Shown here in pieces: positions 48,287-57,490 of a stretch of 64,000 nucleotides of DNA. The position numbers and the translations under genes were made by a program. A model generated the notes under the pieces. That model searched no databases. It was not told the origin of the DNA and was given only the letters and a program-made list of their open reading frames with translations. Source of the DNA: Marinobacter lipolyticus SM19 (GTDB lineage Bacteria; Pseudomonadota; Gammaproteobacteria; Pseudomonadales; Oleiphilaceae). Positions within the stretch are counted from its first letter, which is position 1. Each line of letters opens with the position of its first letter. The DNA lies in assembly GCF_000397065.2 (NCBI RefSeq), contig NZ_KE007306.1, forward strand, positions 887,164 to 951,163. Reading direction: 5' to 3'.

Positions 48287-48994
48287 ATGTCCATGCTAGT
48301 ACTAGAAGATGTCCACACCCACTACGGCAAGATCGAAGCACTGCACGGTGTGTCCGTCGAAGTAAAGAAGGGTGAGATTGTTTCACTGATTGGCGCCAAT
48401 GGCGCCGGCAAGACAACCCTGTTGATGACCGTTTGCGGCAACCCCCAGGCCACTTCTGGACGGATCATCCTGGAGGGGCGGGATATCACCCGCGAACCTA
48501 CGGCCACCATCATGCGCTCGGGGATCTCGATTGTGCCCGAAGGTCGGCGTGTCTTCTCCGGTCTGACAGTGGAAGAGAACCTCCATATGGGGGGCTTTTT
48601 CAACACAAAGGCCGAAATCCGCAAGAGCCAGGATCACGTCTATGAGCTGTTCCCACGGCTGAAGGAGCGCGAACACCAGCGCGCAGGCACCATGTCCGGC
48701 GGGGAGCAACAGATGCTGGCCATTGGCCGGGCGCTGATGAGCAAACCCCATATGATCATTCTGGACGAGCCCTCCCTGGGGCTGGCACCACTGGTCATCA
48801 AGCAGATCTTCGAGATCATTGGTCACCTCAGAGAGGAAGGTATCACCGTGTTCCTGGTCGAGCAGAATGCCCACCAGGCTCTGAATCTGGCTGATCGAGG
48901 CTATGTCCTGGAAACCGGCAAAATCCGGCTGCACGACACAGGTAAGAACCTGTTGGCCAATCCGGATGTGCAGAACGCCTATCTTGGTGGTTAA
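48287..48994 (+). CDS. livF: Branched-chain amino acid ABC transporter ATP-binding protein LivF
   Basis: Second ATPase, 235 residues. Walker A is SLIGANGAGKTTLLM, the signature MSGGEQQMLAIGRALM and Walker B MIILDEPSLGLAP, with VFLVEQNAHQALNLAD as H-loop region where LivF proteins carry Gln-Asn. It ends the operon and is followed by a clear terminator. Confidence 0.96.
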   Translation: MSMLVLEDVHTHYGKIEALHGVSVEVKKGEIVSLIGANGAGKTTLLMTVCGNPQATSGRIILEGRDITREPTATIMRSGISIVPEGRRVFSGLTVEENLHMGGFFNTKAEIRKSQDHVYELFPRLKEREHQRAGTMSGGEQQMLAIGRALMSKPHMIILDEPSLGLAPLVIKQIFEIIGHLREEGITVFLVEQNAHQALNLADRGYVLETGKIRLHDTGKNLLANPDVQNAYLGG

Positions 48995-49011
48995 TCACCA
49001 CCCCTGAAACC

Positions 49012-49050
49012 AGAAAAGCCGGAATGTGACAACACACTCCGGCTTTTCTG
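49012..49050 (+). terminator. Terminator of the liv operon
   Basis: AGAAAAGCCGGA pairs with TCCGGCTTTTCT around 14 bases and runs into TTTTCTGT, 18 bases after the livF stop. It faces the convergent lipoprotein gene and may serve both. Confidence 0.85.
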
Positions 49051-49089
49051 TATCAAGCGCTCACGGCAGTGCTGATTTCGCACTCCTGC

Positions 49090-49524
49090 TTATTTCACGC
49101 TCTTGATGGTGCCCTTGTAACCTTCAACAGTGACGTCAATGGTGCCATACACCACATAGTCGTTCTTCTTGACGGTGTAGCGGGGAGCCACGATTACATC
49201 AGCCCCGGATGCCGAAATGGCATTGTAGGCAGCCGCTGATTTAACAGCCGATACCGGGTCCAGACCACCCAGACCGAAGGCGCTGCCGCCACCGTTACCG
49301 TATTCCATTCCATCCGCAAACTCGTTGTCATCACTCATGGTGAAGAACAGAACCTTGGTGGCGGAAGACTGGCCGGTAATTTTCTCGCCAACTTCAATAT
49401 CGGCCTTGATATCGGTCGCCACGGAACCGTTGAGAGGAACCGGGCTGGAGCTGACGTTCAGGGATGAGCAGCCGGTCATTGCGACGGCCAGCAGCAGGCT
49501 GGATGCGATAAGTGCTTTATTCAC
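49090..49524 (-). CDS. Small predicted lipoprotein (DUF6567-like)
   Basis: Protein of 144 residues starting at the GTG at 49524, which has GGAG eight bases upstream; a longer frame has no such site. The signal has a lipobox, LLLAVAMTGCSSL, so the mature protein is lipid-anchored. The rest includes VGEKITGQSSATKVLFFTMS and VKSAAAYNAISASGADVIVA, then a beta-rich C-terminus. It resembles small lipoproteins of the DUF6567 type; the function is not known. Confidence 0.82.
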   Translation of the reverse strand: MNKALIASSLLLAVAMTGCSSLNVSSSPVPLNGSVATDIKADIEVGEKITGQSSATKVLFFTMSDDNEFADGMEYGNGGGSAFGLGGLDPVSAVKSAAAYNAISASGADVIVAPRYTVKKNDYVVYGTIDVTVEGYKGTIKSVK

Positions 49525-49844
49525 AGAATGATCTCCATGTGTTGTGTGTAAGCCTTCATGGCCGCGCGCACTATACCCAAAGAACCCACATATAACAAGA
49601 TTGATCATTTTTTATTTTTTTAATCTCTTTATGGAATATGAACACGTGATCATATTTTTTCTCTTTCCGGGACAAATCAATAACTCACATCGCTTTAAAC
49701 TTGTTTTCCATGGAATTGGACTATACTCATCGGAACGGTCAACCTGTCTCCATGGGAAATCTGTCAGGGCCGTTACCGTGGGCACGCCACCAAGTGGCCA
49801 GCCACGGCAAGCGACAAAAGCTAGACCACAACAAGGAGTGGATA
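49525..49844. other. 320-base divergent region lipoprotein / DUF3015 gene
   Basis: No gene is supported. The middle (49600-49700) is AT-rich and should carry both promoters. TATACT at 49722-49727 is a good -10 on the plus strand, with TTGTTT at 49701-49706 as a poorly spaced -35 (15 bases). The leader from 49734 to 49844 holds a short hairpin, GTGGCCAGCCAC, and no riboswitch that I recognise. Confidence 0.5.
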
Positions 49845-50309
49845 ATGAAAAAACTGATTGCAGGTGCAATTCTTCTGGGCGCATCTTCCATGGCTTTTGC
49901 TCAGCCTGGTTGCGGCGTCGGCGCCATGATCTGGAAGGGCCAGTCCGGCATTGCCCCCCACGTTCTGGCCGCTACCACCAACGGTACTTTCGGTAACCAG
50001 ACCTTTGGCATGACCACAGGTACCCTGGGCTGTCAGACCAACCAATCGGTGCAATCCATGGCCATGTACATGGACAGCAACATCGACAAGGTAGCCCGTG
50101 ACATGTCCCGGGGTTCTGGTGAGAACCTCGATACCATGGCTGTTCTTCTGGGTGTGGATGAAGCAGACCGCGACTCATTCCGCCAGATCCTTCAGGATAA
50201 CTTTGCAACCATTTTTCCGACCTCTGAAACCACATCCGGTGAAGCGGTTGACGCCATCGTAGCGTTGCTGGAAAAGGATGAGGCGCTCAGCAAGTACGTG
50301 GCTGCCTGA
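49845..50309 (+). CDS. DUF3015 family periplasmic protein
   Basis: Exported protein of 154 residues with AAGGAG at the proper distance before the ATG at 49845. A signal peptide (MKKLIAGAILLGASSMAFA) is followed by QPGCGVGAMIWKGQSGIAPH and a second Cys in GTLGCQTNQSVQSM, likely forming a disulfide. This is the DUF3015 pattern, also found in Pseudomonas and Vibrio proteins of unknown function. Three envelope genes follow one another here; a shared role with the next gene is only suggested by distance. Confidence 0.88.
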   Translation: MKKLIAGAILLGASSMAFAQPGCGVGAMIWKGQSGIAPHVLAATTNGTFGNQTFGMTTGTLGCQTNQSVQSMAMYMDSNIDKVARDMSRGSGENLDTMAVLLGVDEADRDSFRQILQDNFATIFPTSETTSGEAVDAIVALLEKDEALSKYVAA

Positions 50310-50396
50310 TCTTTGCACATCAAGGGACCCACTGCGCCAGGGACGGCGCACTCCCGTTACACGACATCCGACCAACCCGGACTTTACTGACAATTC

Positions 50397-52265
50397 ATGC
50401 GCACTACGTTCCAGTACGGGCTGGCCTTGATCTGGCTGGCAACAGGCACCCACACTTTCGCCACACCTCTAACAGAAGACCCAGGAAAGCTTCACGAACA
50501 TCCCGACTGGCTGACGCTGATCCACTATCAGCCTAACCAGTATTCTGACGGCTATACCAGTCAGGCAGACGATGATGCCTTCTTCCTCAGCGAAAACGGC
50601 AAACACTCCCCCCGGGTCGAATTACAGGCCACTCTCGAAGCCATCACCGAACCCGGCGAAGGCGATGAACACGCCCGATGCCGCTTCCCTGCCAGGGACA
50701 GCTGGCTGAGGCAGCATCTGAACCTGCCGCGCAATGAGATCAACTGTCCCGGATACGATGACTGGAAGAACACCCTGAACACCGAAACCGTCACCCTGGT
50801 GTTTGCCGCGTCCTACCTGAACAGTCCGTCTTCCATGTTTGGTCATACCTTTATCCGGCTGGACCCGCCCCAGGACGACGAAGAAGCCGATCTTCTGCTG
50901 GCCGACACCATCTCCTACGCAGCGGATGCCGAAGCCCACGACAGTGAAATCCTGTTCGCCTACAAGGGCATTTTTGGTGGCTACCCCGGAATTACGTCCA
51001 TCAAACCCTATTACGAGATGGTCCGCCTGTATTCCGATATCGAACACCGGGACCTGTGGGAATACCAGCTCAACCTGACCCAGGACGAAGTTGACGTCAT
51101 GCTTGCCCACGCCTGGGAACTGAAGGACATCAACTTCGACTATTACTTCTTCGACGAAAACTGCGCTTATCGTCTACTGGCGCTGATCGACGTTGCACGG
51201 CCGGGAACCGACCTGCTCAATGAAGTCAGCACCCACGCCATCCCCTCGGATACCGTGCGCTGGGTGGTGGACAAGAACCTGGTAGAAGAAGTGATATACC
51301 GGCCCTCGGCGGCAACCAGCGTGGCCTACTCACTGGACACCCTGCCCCCCGATCACCAGATACTGGCGGCAGCTATTGCCAACGGCTACGTCGCTGTGGA
51401 TTCCGGGGAGGTCAAACAGCTGCCCGACCGGGAGCGAGCCCACCTGCTGGATGCAACGTACGATTATGTGCGTTACCAGAGCGAAGCCGAAGCCTGGCCA
51501 CGAGAGCACGCGGCACCGCTGTCACACGACCTGCTGAGCACTCGCAGCCAGATACGCGATGTATCCGCCCCGGAAAAGCCTCCCGAGCCGAAAGTACGGG
51601 ACGACCAGGGCCACGACACCTTCCGCTTCAGCCTGGCCGGTGGTCGCCTGGGGGACCGCAACTTCAGCCAGCTGACCCTGCGCCCGGCCTACCACGACGT
51701 ACTCGACCCACCCGCCGGGTATCGGGGTGGCGCACAGTTACAGTTCCTGAGACTGGATGCCCGTTACTACACCGATAACGACGAACTGCAGCTGGAACAG
51801 CTTGTTGGCGTGGAAATCCGCTCGCTGTCGCCCCGCAATCAGTTCTTCTCGCCATTATCCTGGCAAGTCGGCTTCGGCGGGCGCCGCACGGACACCGAAA
51901 ACCACCGGGTATTCACACCCTACCTGGAAGGCGGCGCCGGTGGCAGCTGGATCCTCGGAGCGAATATCCAGGCCTTTGCCCTGGCCACCGCCGACCTAGA
52001 AATCGATGACGACCTCCACAAAGGCTATGACGCGGCCCCCGGGGCTGACCTTGGGTTGCTGCATCAGAACAATCGCTTCAGCCTGATGGCGGGTGTCAAA
52101 ACCAAAGCCTGGATTGTCGGTAGCCAACACCGTCAGGATCAACTCTATACCAAGGCCGGCTGGCATCTCGGACGGGACTTCAGCCTGTTCGGCGAGTTCA
52201 GCCGCGAAGACCACTACGACAGGTATCGCTCCACATGGCAATTGGGACTGCACGCCTACTTCTGA
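50397..52265 (+). CDS. DUF4105 (Lnb N-terminal domain) protein with C-terminal barrel-like domain
   Basis: Exported protein of 622 residues. The signal peptide ends near THTFA. Residues about 125-290 form the DUF4105/Lnb N-terminal domain, a cysteine-peptidase-like fold, with AASYLNSPSSMFGHTFIRLD (His) and YYFFDENCAYRLLALIDVA (Cys). From about residue 400 the sequence turns into beta-strands of outer-membrane type (LTLRPAYHDVLDPPAGYRGG and on to a C-terminal Phe). A two-part layout, periplasmic enzyme plus barrel, is thus likely. In other bacteria Lnb transfers an acyl chain on lipoproteins; that activity is not shown for this type. It overlaps the next gene by 31 bases. Confidence 0.82.
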   Translation: MRTTFQYGLALIWLATGTHTFATPLTEDPGKLHEHPDWLTLIHYQPNQYSDGYTSQADDDAFFLSENGKHSPRVELQATLEAITEPGEGDEHARCRFPARDSWLRQHLNLPRNEINCPGYDDWKNTLNTETVTLVFAASYLNSPSSMFGHTFIRLDPPQDDEEADLLLADTISYAADAEAHDSEILFAYKGIFGGYPGITSIKPYYEMVRLYSDIEHRDLWEYQLNLTQDEVDVMLAHAWELKDINFDYYFFDENCAYRLLALIDVARPGTDLLNEVSTHAIPSDTVRWVVDKNLVEEVIYRPSAATSVAYSLDTLPPDHQILAAAIANGYVAVDSGEVKQLPDRERAHLLDATYDYVRYQSEAEAWPREHAAPLSHDLLSTRSQIRDVSAPEKPPEPKVRDDQGHDTFRFSLAGGRLGDRNFSQLTLRPAYHDVLDPPAGYRGGAQLQFLRLDARYYTDNDELQLEQLVGVEIRSLSPRNQFFSPLSWQVGFGGRRTDTENHRVFTPYLEGGAGGSWILGANIQAFALATADLEIDDDLHKGYDAAPGADLGLLHQNNRFSLMAGVKTKAWIVGSQHRQDQLYTKAGWHLGRDFSLFGEFSREDHYDRYRSTWQLGLHAYF

Positions 52266-53104
52266 GGGCCTTCGCCGGCACCGGCCTGACCCTGCTTCTA
52301 CTGCTGCAATCCGGTTGCAGCAGCGTGTTCTTCTACCCGGACAAGGTCACCTACATCACGCCAGACCGGCTCAACCTGGAATACGACGACGTATTCCTGG
52401 ACACCGCCGACGGTGAAACACTCCATGGCTGGTGGCTGCCCGCAGCCGCCCCTGAGAGCGCCGCAAAAGGCACGGTGTACTTCCTTCATGGCAACGCCCA
52501 GAACATCAGCAGCCACCTGATGAACGTCGCCTGGCTGCCGGAGAAAGGCTACAACGTCTTCCTCATCGACTACCGCGGCTACGGCCGCTCAACCGGCGCT
52601 CCCGACATAGAAGGCACCCTGCACGACAGCGAAACTGGCCTGCGCTGGCTGGTGGAACAACCGCAAACAGACAATCGCCCGGTCTACCTTCTGGGCCAAA
52701 GCCTGGGCGGCGCCCTCGGCATCGCGCTCGCCAGCGAATGGGTACAACGGCAGGAACAACCGCCGCTCTCCGGCGTCATCATTGATGGCACCTTTTCCGG
52801 CTTCCGCGGCATTGCCAGGGAGAAACTCGGCAGCTTCTGGCTGACCTGGCCGTTCCAGATTCCGCTTAGCTGGACCATTACCGACGAGTATGAAGGCGTG
52901 GACCATATCGGACGCATCAGTCCGGTGCCGGTGATGGTGATTCACAGCCAGCGTGACGGGATTATCCCATTTCATCAAGGGGAGGCGTTGTATGAGGCGG
53001 CGAATGAGCCCAAACAGTTTCTGCCGACCGATACGCCCCATGCGGCGACGTTCGTGATCCCCGCTTATAAAGAATCTGTACTAGGGTTTATGAGCAGGCA
53101 TTGA
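52235..53104 (+). CDS. Alpha/beta hydrolase lipoprotein
   Basis: Serine hydrolase of 289 residues. The ATG at 52235 lies inside the previous gene; the lipobox LLLLLQSGCSS follows, so the mature protein is probably a lipoprotein. HGNAQNISSHLMN forms the oxyanion loop, VYLLGQSLGGALGIA holds the nucleophile Ser (GxSxG), PVPVMVIHSQRDGIIPFHQG the Asp, and TPHAATF the His. The fold is of the Bem46/YqkD type; the substrate may be a lipid ester. Coupling to the DUF4105 protein suggests joint action at the cell envelope. Confidence 0.88.
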   Translation: MAIGTARLLLRAFAGTGLTLLLLLQSGCSSVFFYPDKVTYITPDRLNLEYDDVFLDTADGETLHGWWLPAAAPESAAKGTVYFLHGNAQNISSHLMNVAWLPEKGYNVFLIDYRGYGRSTGAPDIEGTLHDSETGLRWLVEQPQTDNRPVYLLGQSLGGALGIALASEWVQRQEQPPLSGVIIDGTFSGFRGIAREKLGSFWLTWPFQIPLSWTITDEYEGVDHIGRISPVPVMVIHSQRDGIIPFHQGEALYEAANEPKQFLPTDTPHAATFVIPAYKESVLGFMSRH

Positions 53105-53114
53105 CAAGGTATGG

Positions 53115-53224
53115 GCAGCGGTTGGGCCTCTCTTTTCAAAAGGCTTGAGGGCCATGGACGGCCCGAAAGAAGCGCACATGGATGTGCTCGTAGCGTCTTT
53201 TGAAAAGAGAGGCTCAACCGCTGC
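53115..53224. repeat. Foldback element A3 (54-base two-hairpin core, 28-base arms)
   Basis: Arms at 53115-53142 and 53197-53224 pair over 28 bases with one mismatch. The core at 53143-53196 is 54 bases, in the opposite orientation to A1 and A2. Read on the minus strand it has GCACAT-CC-ATGTGC and GGGCC-GTCCAT-GGCCC. It lies between the hydrolase gene and convergent pnp, just before a bidirectional terminator. Confidence 0.88.
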
Positions 53225-53246
53225 ATGCACCCAAGTATGAAGCATT

Positions 53247-53283
53247 AAAAAACCCGCCAATCCAGAGGAAAGGCGGGTTTTTA
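53247..53283. terminator. Bidirectional terminator between hydrolase and pnp
   Basis: AAAAAACCCGCC and GGCGGGTTTTT form a strong stem with A-run and T-run on either side. It serves leftward pnp (17 bases after its stop) and the rightward hydrolase gene. Confidence 0.92.
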
Positions 53284-53299
53284 TCAAGCCCGAAAATGA

Positions 53300-55420
53300 T
53301 CAGGCAGAGAAATCGGTCGGCTCGTCGCCTTCCTTGATTTCCTTCATGGACAGCTTAACGCGACCACGGTTGTCCACATCCAGCACCTTGACCAGAACTT
53401 CCTGACCTTCGCTCAGCTCGTCAGTCACGTTCTCGATACGGCGCTCGGAGATCTGGGAAATGTGTACCAGACCGTCCTTACCCGGCAGGATGTTAACAAA
53501 AGCACCGAAGTCTACAATGCGCTCAACACGGCCCTTGTAGATAGCGCCAACCTCGATCTCCGCAGTGATTTCCTTAACCCGGTTAACCGCCGCTTGGGCT
53601 GCTTCCTGGTTATCCGCGTAGATCTTCACGTTGCCGTCGTCATCCAGATCGATGGAGGCACCGGTCTCGTCACAGATGGCACGAATGGTGGAGCCACCCT
53701 TACCGATAACGTCACGGATCTTGTCAGGATTGATCTTGATTGCGGTGATGCTCGGGGCACGGGCAGACAGCTCGGAGCGCGGCTCGGAGATGACCTTGTT
53801 CATCTCACCCAGAATGTGCAGACGCGCTTCGTGAGCCTGCTCCAGGGCGATTTCCATGATCTCGTCGGTGATGCCGTTGATCTTGATATCCATCTGCAGG
53901 GCAGTAATACCCTCTTTGGTACCGGCAACCTTGAAATCCATGTCACCCAGGTGATCCTCATCACCCAAAATGTCGGTCAGAACCGCGAACTTGTCGCCTT
54001 CCTTGACCAGACCCATCGCAATACCGGCCACCGGAGCCTTGATTGGCACACCGGCATCCATCAGCGCCAGACTGGAACCACAGACAGATGCCATGGAGCT
54101 GGAACCATTGGATTCGGTGATTTCGGATACCGCACGGATGGCGTACGGGAACTCATCCAGAGTCGGCATAACCGCCAGAACACCGCGCTTGGCCAGACGC
54201 CCGTGACCCACTTCACGACGACCCGGCGTACCCACACGACCGGCTTCACCCACGGAATATGGAGGGAAGTTGTAGTGGAACAGGAACGGATCCTTACGCT
54301 CACCTTCCAGCGCATCGATGATCTGCACATCACGGGAGGTACCGAGAGTGGTCGTCACGATGGCCTGGGTTTCACCACGGGTGAACAGCGCAGAACCATG
54401 AACGCTGGGCAGGACACCCACTTCGATATCAATCGGGCGGACAGTCTTGGTGTCACGACCGTCGATACGCGGCTTGCCGTCGATCACCTGATTCCGGACG
54501 ATGGACTTTTCCACCTTGCCGAAATACTTTTTGACTTCACTCTCGGAAGGCTGTCCTTCCTCTTCACCCGCCAGCTTCTCAACCAACGCAGTCTTGATCT
54601 CACCCAAACGCGCGTAACGCTCCATCTTGTCACGGATGCTGTAAGCTTCCTCGATGGCAGCGGAAGCCTCGGACTTGACGGCATTCAGCAGCTCGGTGTT
54701 CTCAGGCTCTGGCTGCCACTCCCAACGCGGCTTGCCAATCTCGGCAGCGAATTCCTTGATGGCGGCTACGGCAGTCTGCATTTCCTGATGGCCATACAGC
54801 ACGGCACCGAGCATCTGATCTTCGGTCAGGCCCTTGGCTTCGGATTCCACCATCAGCACCGCGTCTTCAGTACCGGCAACGACCATGTCCAGCAAAGAAG
54901 TTTGCAGCTCTTCAAAAGTCGGATTCAGGAAGTAGCCTTTTTCGTTGGTGTAACCCACACGGGAAGCACCAATCGGGCCGTCGAACGGGATGCCGGAAAT
55001 GGACAGCGCGGCAGAAGCGGCCAGCATGGCGGCAATGTCCGGATCCTGGTTCTTGCTGGAGGACATCACGGTGGTGATGACCTGGACTTCGTTCATGAAA
55101 CCGTTCGGGAACAGAGGACGGATCGGACGGTCGATCAGACGGGAAGTCAGGGTCTCTTTCTCGGAAGGACGACCTTCACGCTTGAAGAAACCACCCGGAA
55201 TTTTACCAACCGCGTAGGTCTTCTCGAAGTAGTTAACGGTCAGCGGAAAGAACGGCTGGCCCGGCTTCGCTTCCTTGGCACCAACAACGGTGCCGAGAAC
55301 GGAAATATCGTCAATGGTGACGAGGACAGAACCGGTTGCCTGACGGGCAATGCGGCCGGTTTCCAGAGTGACGGTCTTGCCACCCAATTCAAAACTTTTC
55401 TTTACGGGATTCAGATCCAC
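53300..55420 (-). CDS. pnp: Polyribonucleotide nucleotidyltransferase (PNPase)
   Basis: Phosphorolytic 3'-5' exoribonuclease, 706 residues. The start is the GTG at 55420 ([16 protein letters not shown]): AGGAG lies six bases upstream, whereas the ATG at 55447 has no such site. Two RNase PH domains (about 10-230 and 320-545) flank a helical linker; [20 protein letters not shown] and [11 protein letters not shown] are the hallmark of the first. A KH domain ([19 protein letters not shown]) and an S1 domain ([20 protein letters not shown]) form the C-terminus. It follows rpsO as in most gammaproteobacteria. Confidence 0.97.
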   Translation of the reverse strand: MDLNPVKKSFELGGKTVTLETGRIARQATGSVLVTIDDISVLGTVVGAKEAKPGQPFFPLTVNYFEKTYAVGKIPGGFFKREGRPSEKETLTSRLIDRPIRPLFPNGFMNEVQVITTVMSSSKNQDPDIAAMLAASAALSISGIPFDGPIGASRVGYTNEKGYFLNPTFEELQTSLLDMVVAGTEDAVLMVESEAKGLTEDQMLGAVLYGHQEMQTAVAAIKEFAAEIGKPRWEWQPEPENTELLNAVKSEASAAIEEAYSIRDKMERYARLGEIKTALVEKLAGEEEGQPSESEVKKYFGKVEKSIVRNQVIDGKPRIDGRDTKTVRPIDIEVGVLPSVHGSALFTRGETQAIVTTTLGTSRDVQIIDALEGERKDPFLFHYNFPPYSVGEAGRVGTPGRREVGHGRLAKRGVLAVMPTLDEFPYAIRAVSEITESNGSSSMASVCGSSLALMDAGVPIKAPVAGIAMGLVKEGDKFAVLTDILGDEDHLGDMDFKVAGTKEGITALQMDIKINGITDEIMEIALEQAHEARLHILGEMNKVISEPRSELSARAPSITAIKINPDKIRDVIGKGGSTIRAICDETGASIDLDDDGNVKIYADNQEAAQAAVNRVKEITAEIEVGAIYKGRVERIVDFGAFVNILPGKDGLVHISQISERRIENVTDELSEGQEVLVKVLDVDNRGRVKLSMKEIKEGDEPTDFSA

Positions 55421-55538
55421 GGTAACTCCTGAAATTATCTTATCCAAATTGACTCAGCCTAACCGCCCCTGCGGATTGGCCGCTACAGCTACAGGATGTT
55501 CGTGAGGTAATCTGAAGGGTAACCCGCCTGAAAGCTAA

Positions 55539-55613
55539 CAGGCTGTTGTAAAACCCCGGGCATCGACAGTCATTCCACAGGGGGAACTCAGAGCCGGGCT
55601 TTTCAACAACCTG
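55539..55613 (-). promoter_or_regulatory. Long imperfect hairpin in the pnp leader
   Basis: On the minus strand CAGGTTGTTGAAAAGCCCGG (from 55613) pairs with CCGGGGTTTTACAACAGCCTG (ending 55539), about 19 pairs of 21 including one G-T. It is 119 bases before the pnp start. E. coli pnp has a long leader hairpin cut by RNase III for autoregulation; this one is placed to do the same. The GGTTGTTGAAAA motif could also mark it as a dispersed repeat. Confidence 0.6.
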
Positions 55614-55687
55614 CTATCAATTTCGGCTTTCCATTACGACAGGGAATCCCCGATCTACCGACAAACTCACTGCAGCATTGCTGAACT

Positions 55688-55732
55688 GAGAAAAGCACAA
55701 CTGGCGAGGCACCCAAGGCACCCCGCCAGTTG
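55688..55732 (-). terminator. Hairpin after rpsO with short T-run
   Basis: CAACTGGCG and CGCCAGTTG enclose 17 bases; on the minus strand TGCTTTTCTC follows. It begins 58 bases after the rpsO stop and would partly uncouple rpsO from pnp. Confidence 0.65.
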
Positions 55733-55789
55733 ATGGTCAATGCGCCCCAAACGCGGACGATTGACCTTCAGGTCGCTATAACGACCGGA

Positions 55790-56059
55790 TTAGCGACGCA
55801 GACCCAGACGCTGGATGAGATCCAGGTAACGGTCGGCGTTCTTACGCTTGAGGTAGTCCAGCAGCTTACGACGCTGGTTTACCATCCGGATCAGACCACG
55901 GCGGGAATGATGATCCTGCTTGTTGGTCTTGAAGTGATCCTGCAGCTTGTTGATGTTGGCGCTCAGCAGAGCCACCTGAACTTCCGGGGAACCGGTATCG
56001 CCATCACCTTGCTGAAAATCCTGAACGATCTGTGCTTTCTCATTGGCAGACAGTGCCAT
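55790..56059 (-). CDS. rpsO: 30S ribosomal protein S15
   Basis: 89 residues, exactly the usual length. It starts [20 protein letters not shown] and has [20 protein letters not shown] and [20 protein letters not shown], which bind 16S rRNA helix 22 and the central junction. It lies 91 bases after truB and precedes pnp. Confidence 0.98.
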   Translation of the reverse strand: MALSANEKAQIVQDFQQGDGDTGSPEVQVALLSANINKLQDHFKTNKQDHHSRRGLIRMVNQRRKLLDYLKRKNADRYLDLIQRLGLRR

Positions 56060-56150
56060 AACTCACCTCATGGTTTGCGATGCTATTAAATTCGGCCGAA
56101 CCACGCATCTCTACAGCCCGGCTAACCAGCCTCCGCGATTAATAACCGCG

Positions 56151-57071
56151 TCAGCTGCTCTTCACCAGTCGGCGAGGCACCAGTCTGGTGGCCTCCCCTT
56201 CCGGGAATGCTTCCGCCAACCCTATGAACCGCTCGTTGCCATACAGGCGAACGAACCCATCAAGGGGCTGACCCGGTATTCTAACTGGTTGCCCGTTAAT
56301 TATCGACACCAGTGACTGGCCGCTCAATTCCTGTTCCGGGAACATCGACAGGGCCGCATCAGGAGCCACTAACAGGCCATCCAGACTCTCATCACGCTCG
56401 CGCATAGCCTCAAGCTTATCAACAGGATAGGCATCTGCCAGAGTAAAACCCGAAGCCATGGTACGGCGCAAGGCAGTCACATGGGCACCACATCCAAGCG
56501 CCTCACCAATATCCTCAACCAGTGAGCGAATATACGTACCCTTGGTGCAACTGACCGCAATGTCCATCTCATCATCACGTACATCGAGCAGTGTTAGCTC
56601 GTAGATAGTGACGGGGCGGGCAGGACGCTCGACTTCGATGCCTTCCCGGGCGTATTCGTAGAGCGGACGGCCCTTGTGCTTCAAGGCCGAGTACATGGAG
56701 GGCACTTGCTGGATATCCCCACGAAACCATTCCAGTACTGGCTCCAGGCTCGCGGAATCCAACTCTGCGGGCACGGGCTTTTCCTCAACCACGGCGCCTT
56801 CGCTATCGCCAGTTTCCGTGCGCACACCCAGCTTCGCCGTAGCGATGTAGGACTTGTCACTGTCCAGCATCATCTGGGAGAACTTGGTGGCTTCACCAAA
56901 GCAGAGAGGAAGAACACCCGTCGCCAGTGGATCGAGCGCGCCGGTGTGGCCGGCCTTGGCCGCACCAAACAGACGCTTGACCTGCTGCAGGATGCCGTTG
57001 GATGTGACATCCAGAGGCTTGTCGATCACCAGGATACCGTTAACGTCACGGCCTTTGCGTCTGCGACTCAA
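56151..57071 (-). CDS. truB: tRNA pseudouridine(55) synthase TruB
   Basis: 306 residues. The catalytic Asp is in [20 protein letters not shown] (about residue 45); [19 protein letters not shown] follows. The C-terminal PUA-like part ends [11 protein letters not shown]. It makes pseudouridine 55 in the T-loop of tRNAs. The start overlaps the rbfA stop by four bases (ATGA). Confidence 0.97.
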   Translation of the reverse strand: MSRRRKGRDVNGILVIDKPLDVTSNGILQQVKRLFGAAKAGHTGALDPLATGVLPLCFGEATKFSQMMLDSDKSYIATAKLGVRTETGDSEGAVVEEKPVPAELDSASLEPVLEWFRGDIQQVPSMYSALKHKGRPLYEYAREGIEVERPARPVTIYELTLLDVRDDEMDIAVSCTKGTYIRSLVEDIGEALGCGAHVTALRRTMASGFTLADAYPVDKLEAMRERDESLDGLLVAPDAALSMFPEQELSGQSLVSIINGQPVRIPGQPLDGFVRLYGNERFIGLAEAFPEGEATRLVPRRLVKSS

Positions 57072-57490
57072 GCGTCTCGCTCCGAATCATCCGAGGACGT
57101 ATCGTCATCAGAGACTGCAGGTTTGTCGCCCACCGCCTGCCGAATCAGATTATCCATTTTGCGGCTGTAGCCCTGGAGCGTGTCGAAGTGAAACCTCAGC
57201 TGCGGCATAACCCGCAGCTTCATGGCCCGACCTACCTGGCCCCGCAGGAATCCCGACGCCTTGTTGAGAACTGACAGAGACTCCTTGACCTCCGGAGACT
57301 CTTCCGTCAGTTCTTCAGTGGACAGCAGGGACACGTAGATATCAGCATACCCAAGATCGCGACTTACCTTGACGGCATTGACCGTTACCATGCCGACCCG
57401 CGGGTCTTTTACTTCCCGCTGGATCAGCTGGGCCAGCTCACGCTGCATCTGATCGCCGATGCGATCAATACGACTGAACTCTCTTGGCAT
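57068..57490 (-). CDS. rbfA: Ribosome-binding factor A
   Basis: 140 residues starting [20 protein letters not shown]. The KH-like domain contains [20 protein letters not shown] and the RbfA signature [15 protein letters not shown]. An acidic tail of about 20 residues ([14 protein letters not shown]) follows. It assists 30S maturation in the cold. The start overlaps the infB stop by one base (TGATG). Confidence 0.96.
   Translation of the reverse strand: MPREFSRIDRIGDQMQRELAQLIQREVKDPRVGMVTVNAVKVSRDLGYADIYVSLLSTEELTEESPEVKESLSVLNKASGFLRGQVGRAMKLRVMPQLRFHFDTLQGYSRKMDNLIRQAVGDKPAVSDDDTSSDDSERDA

Noticed and set aside
53462..55432. 656-residue open frame on the plus strand opposite pnp
   Set aside because: Antisense to pnp; the composition (rich in His, Thr, Gly and Asp) is that of a shadow frame and no ribosome-binding site was seen.
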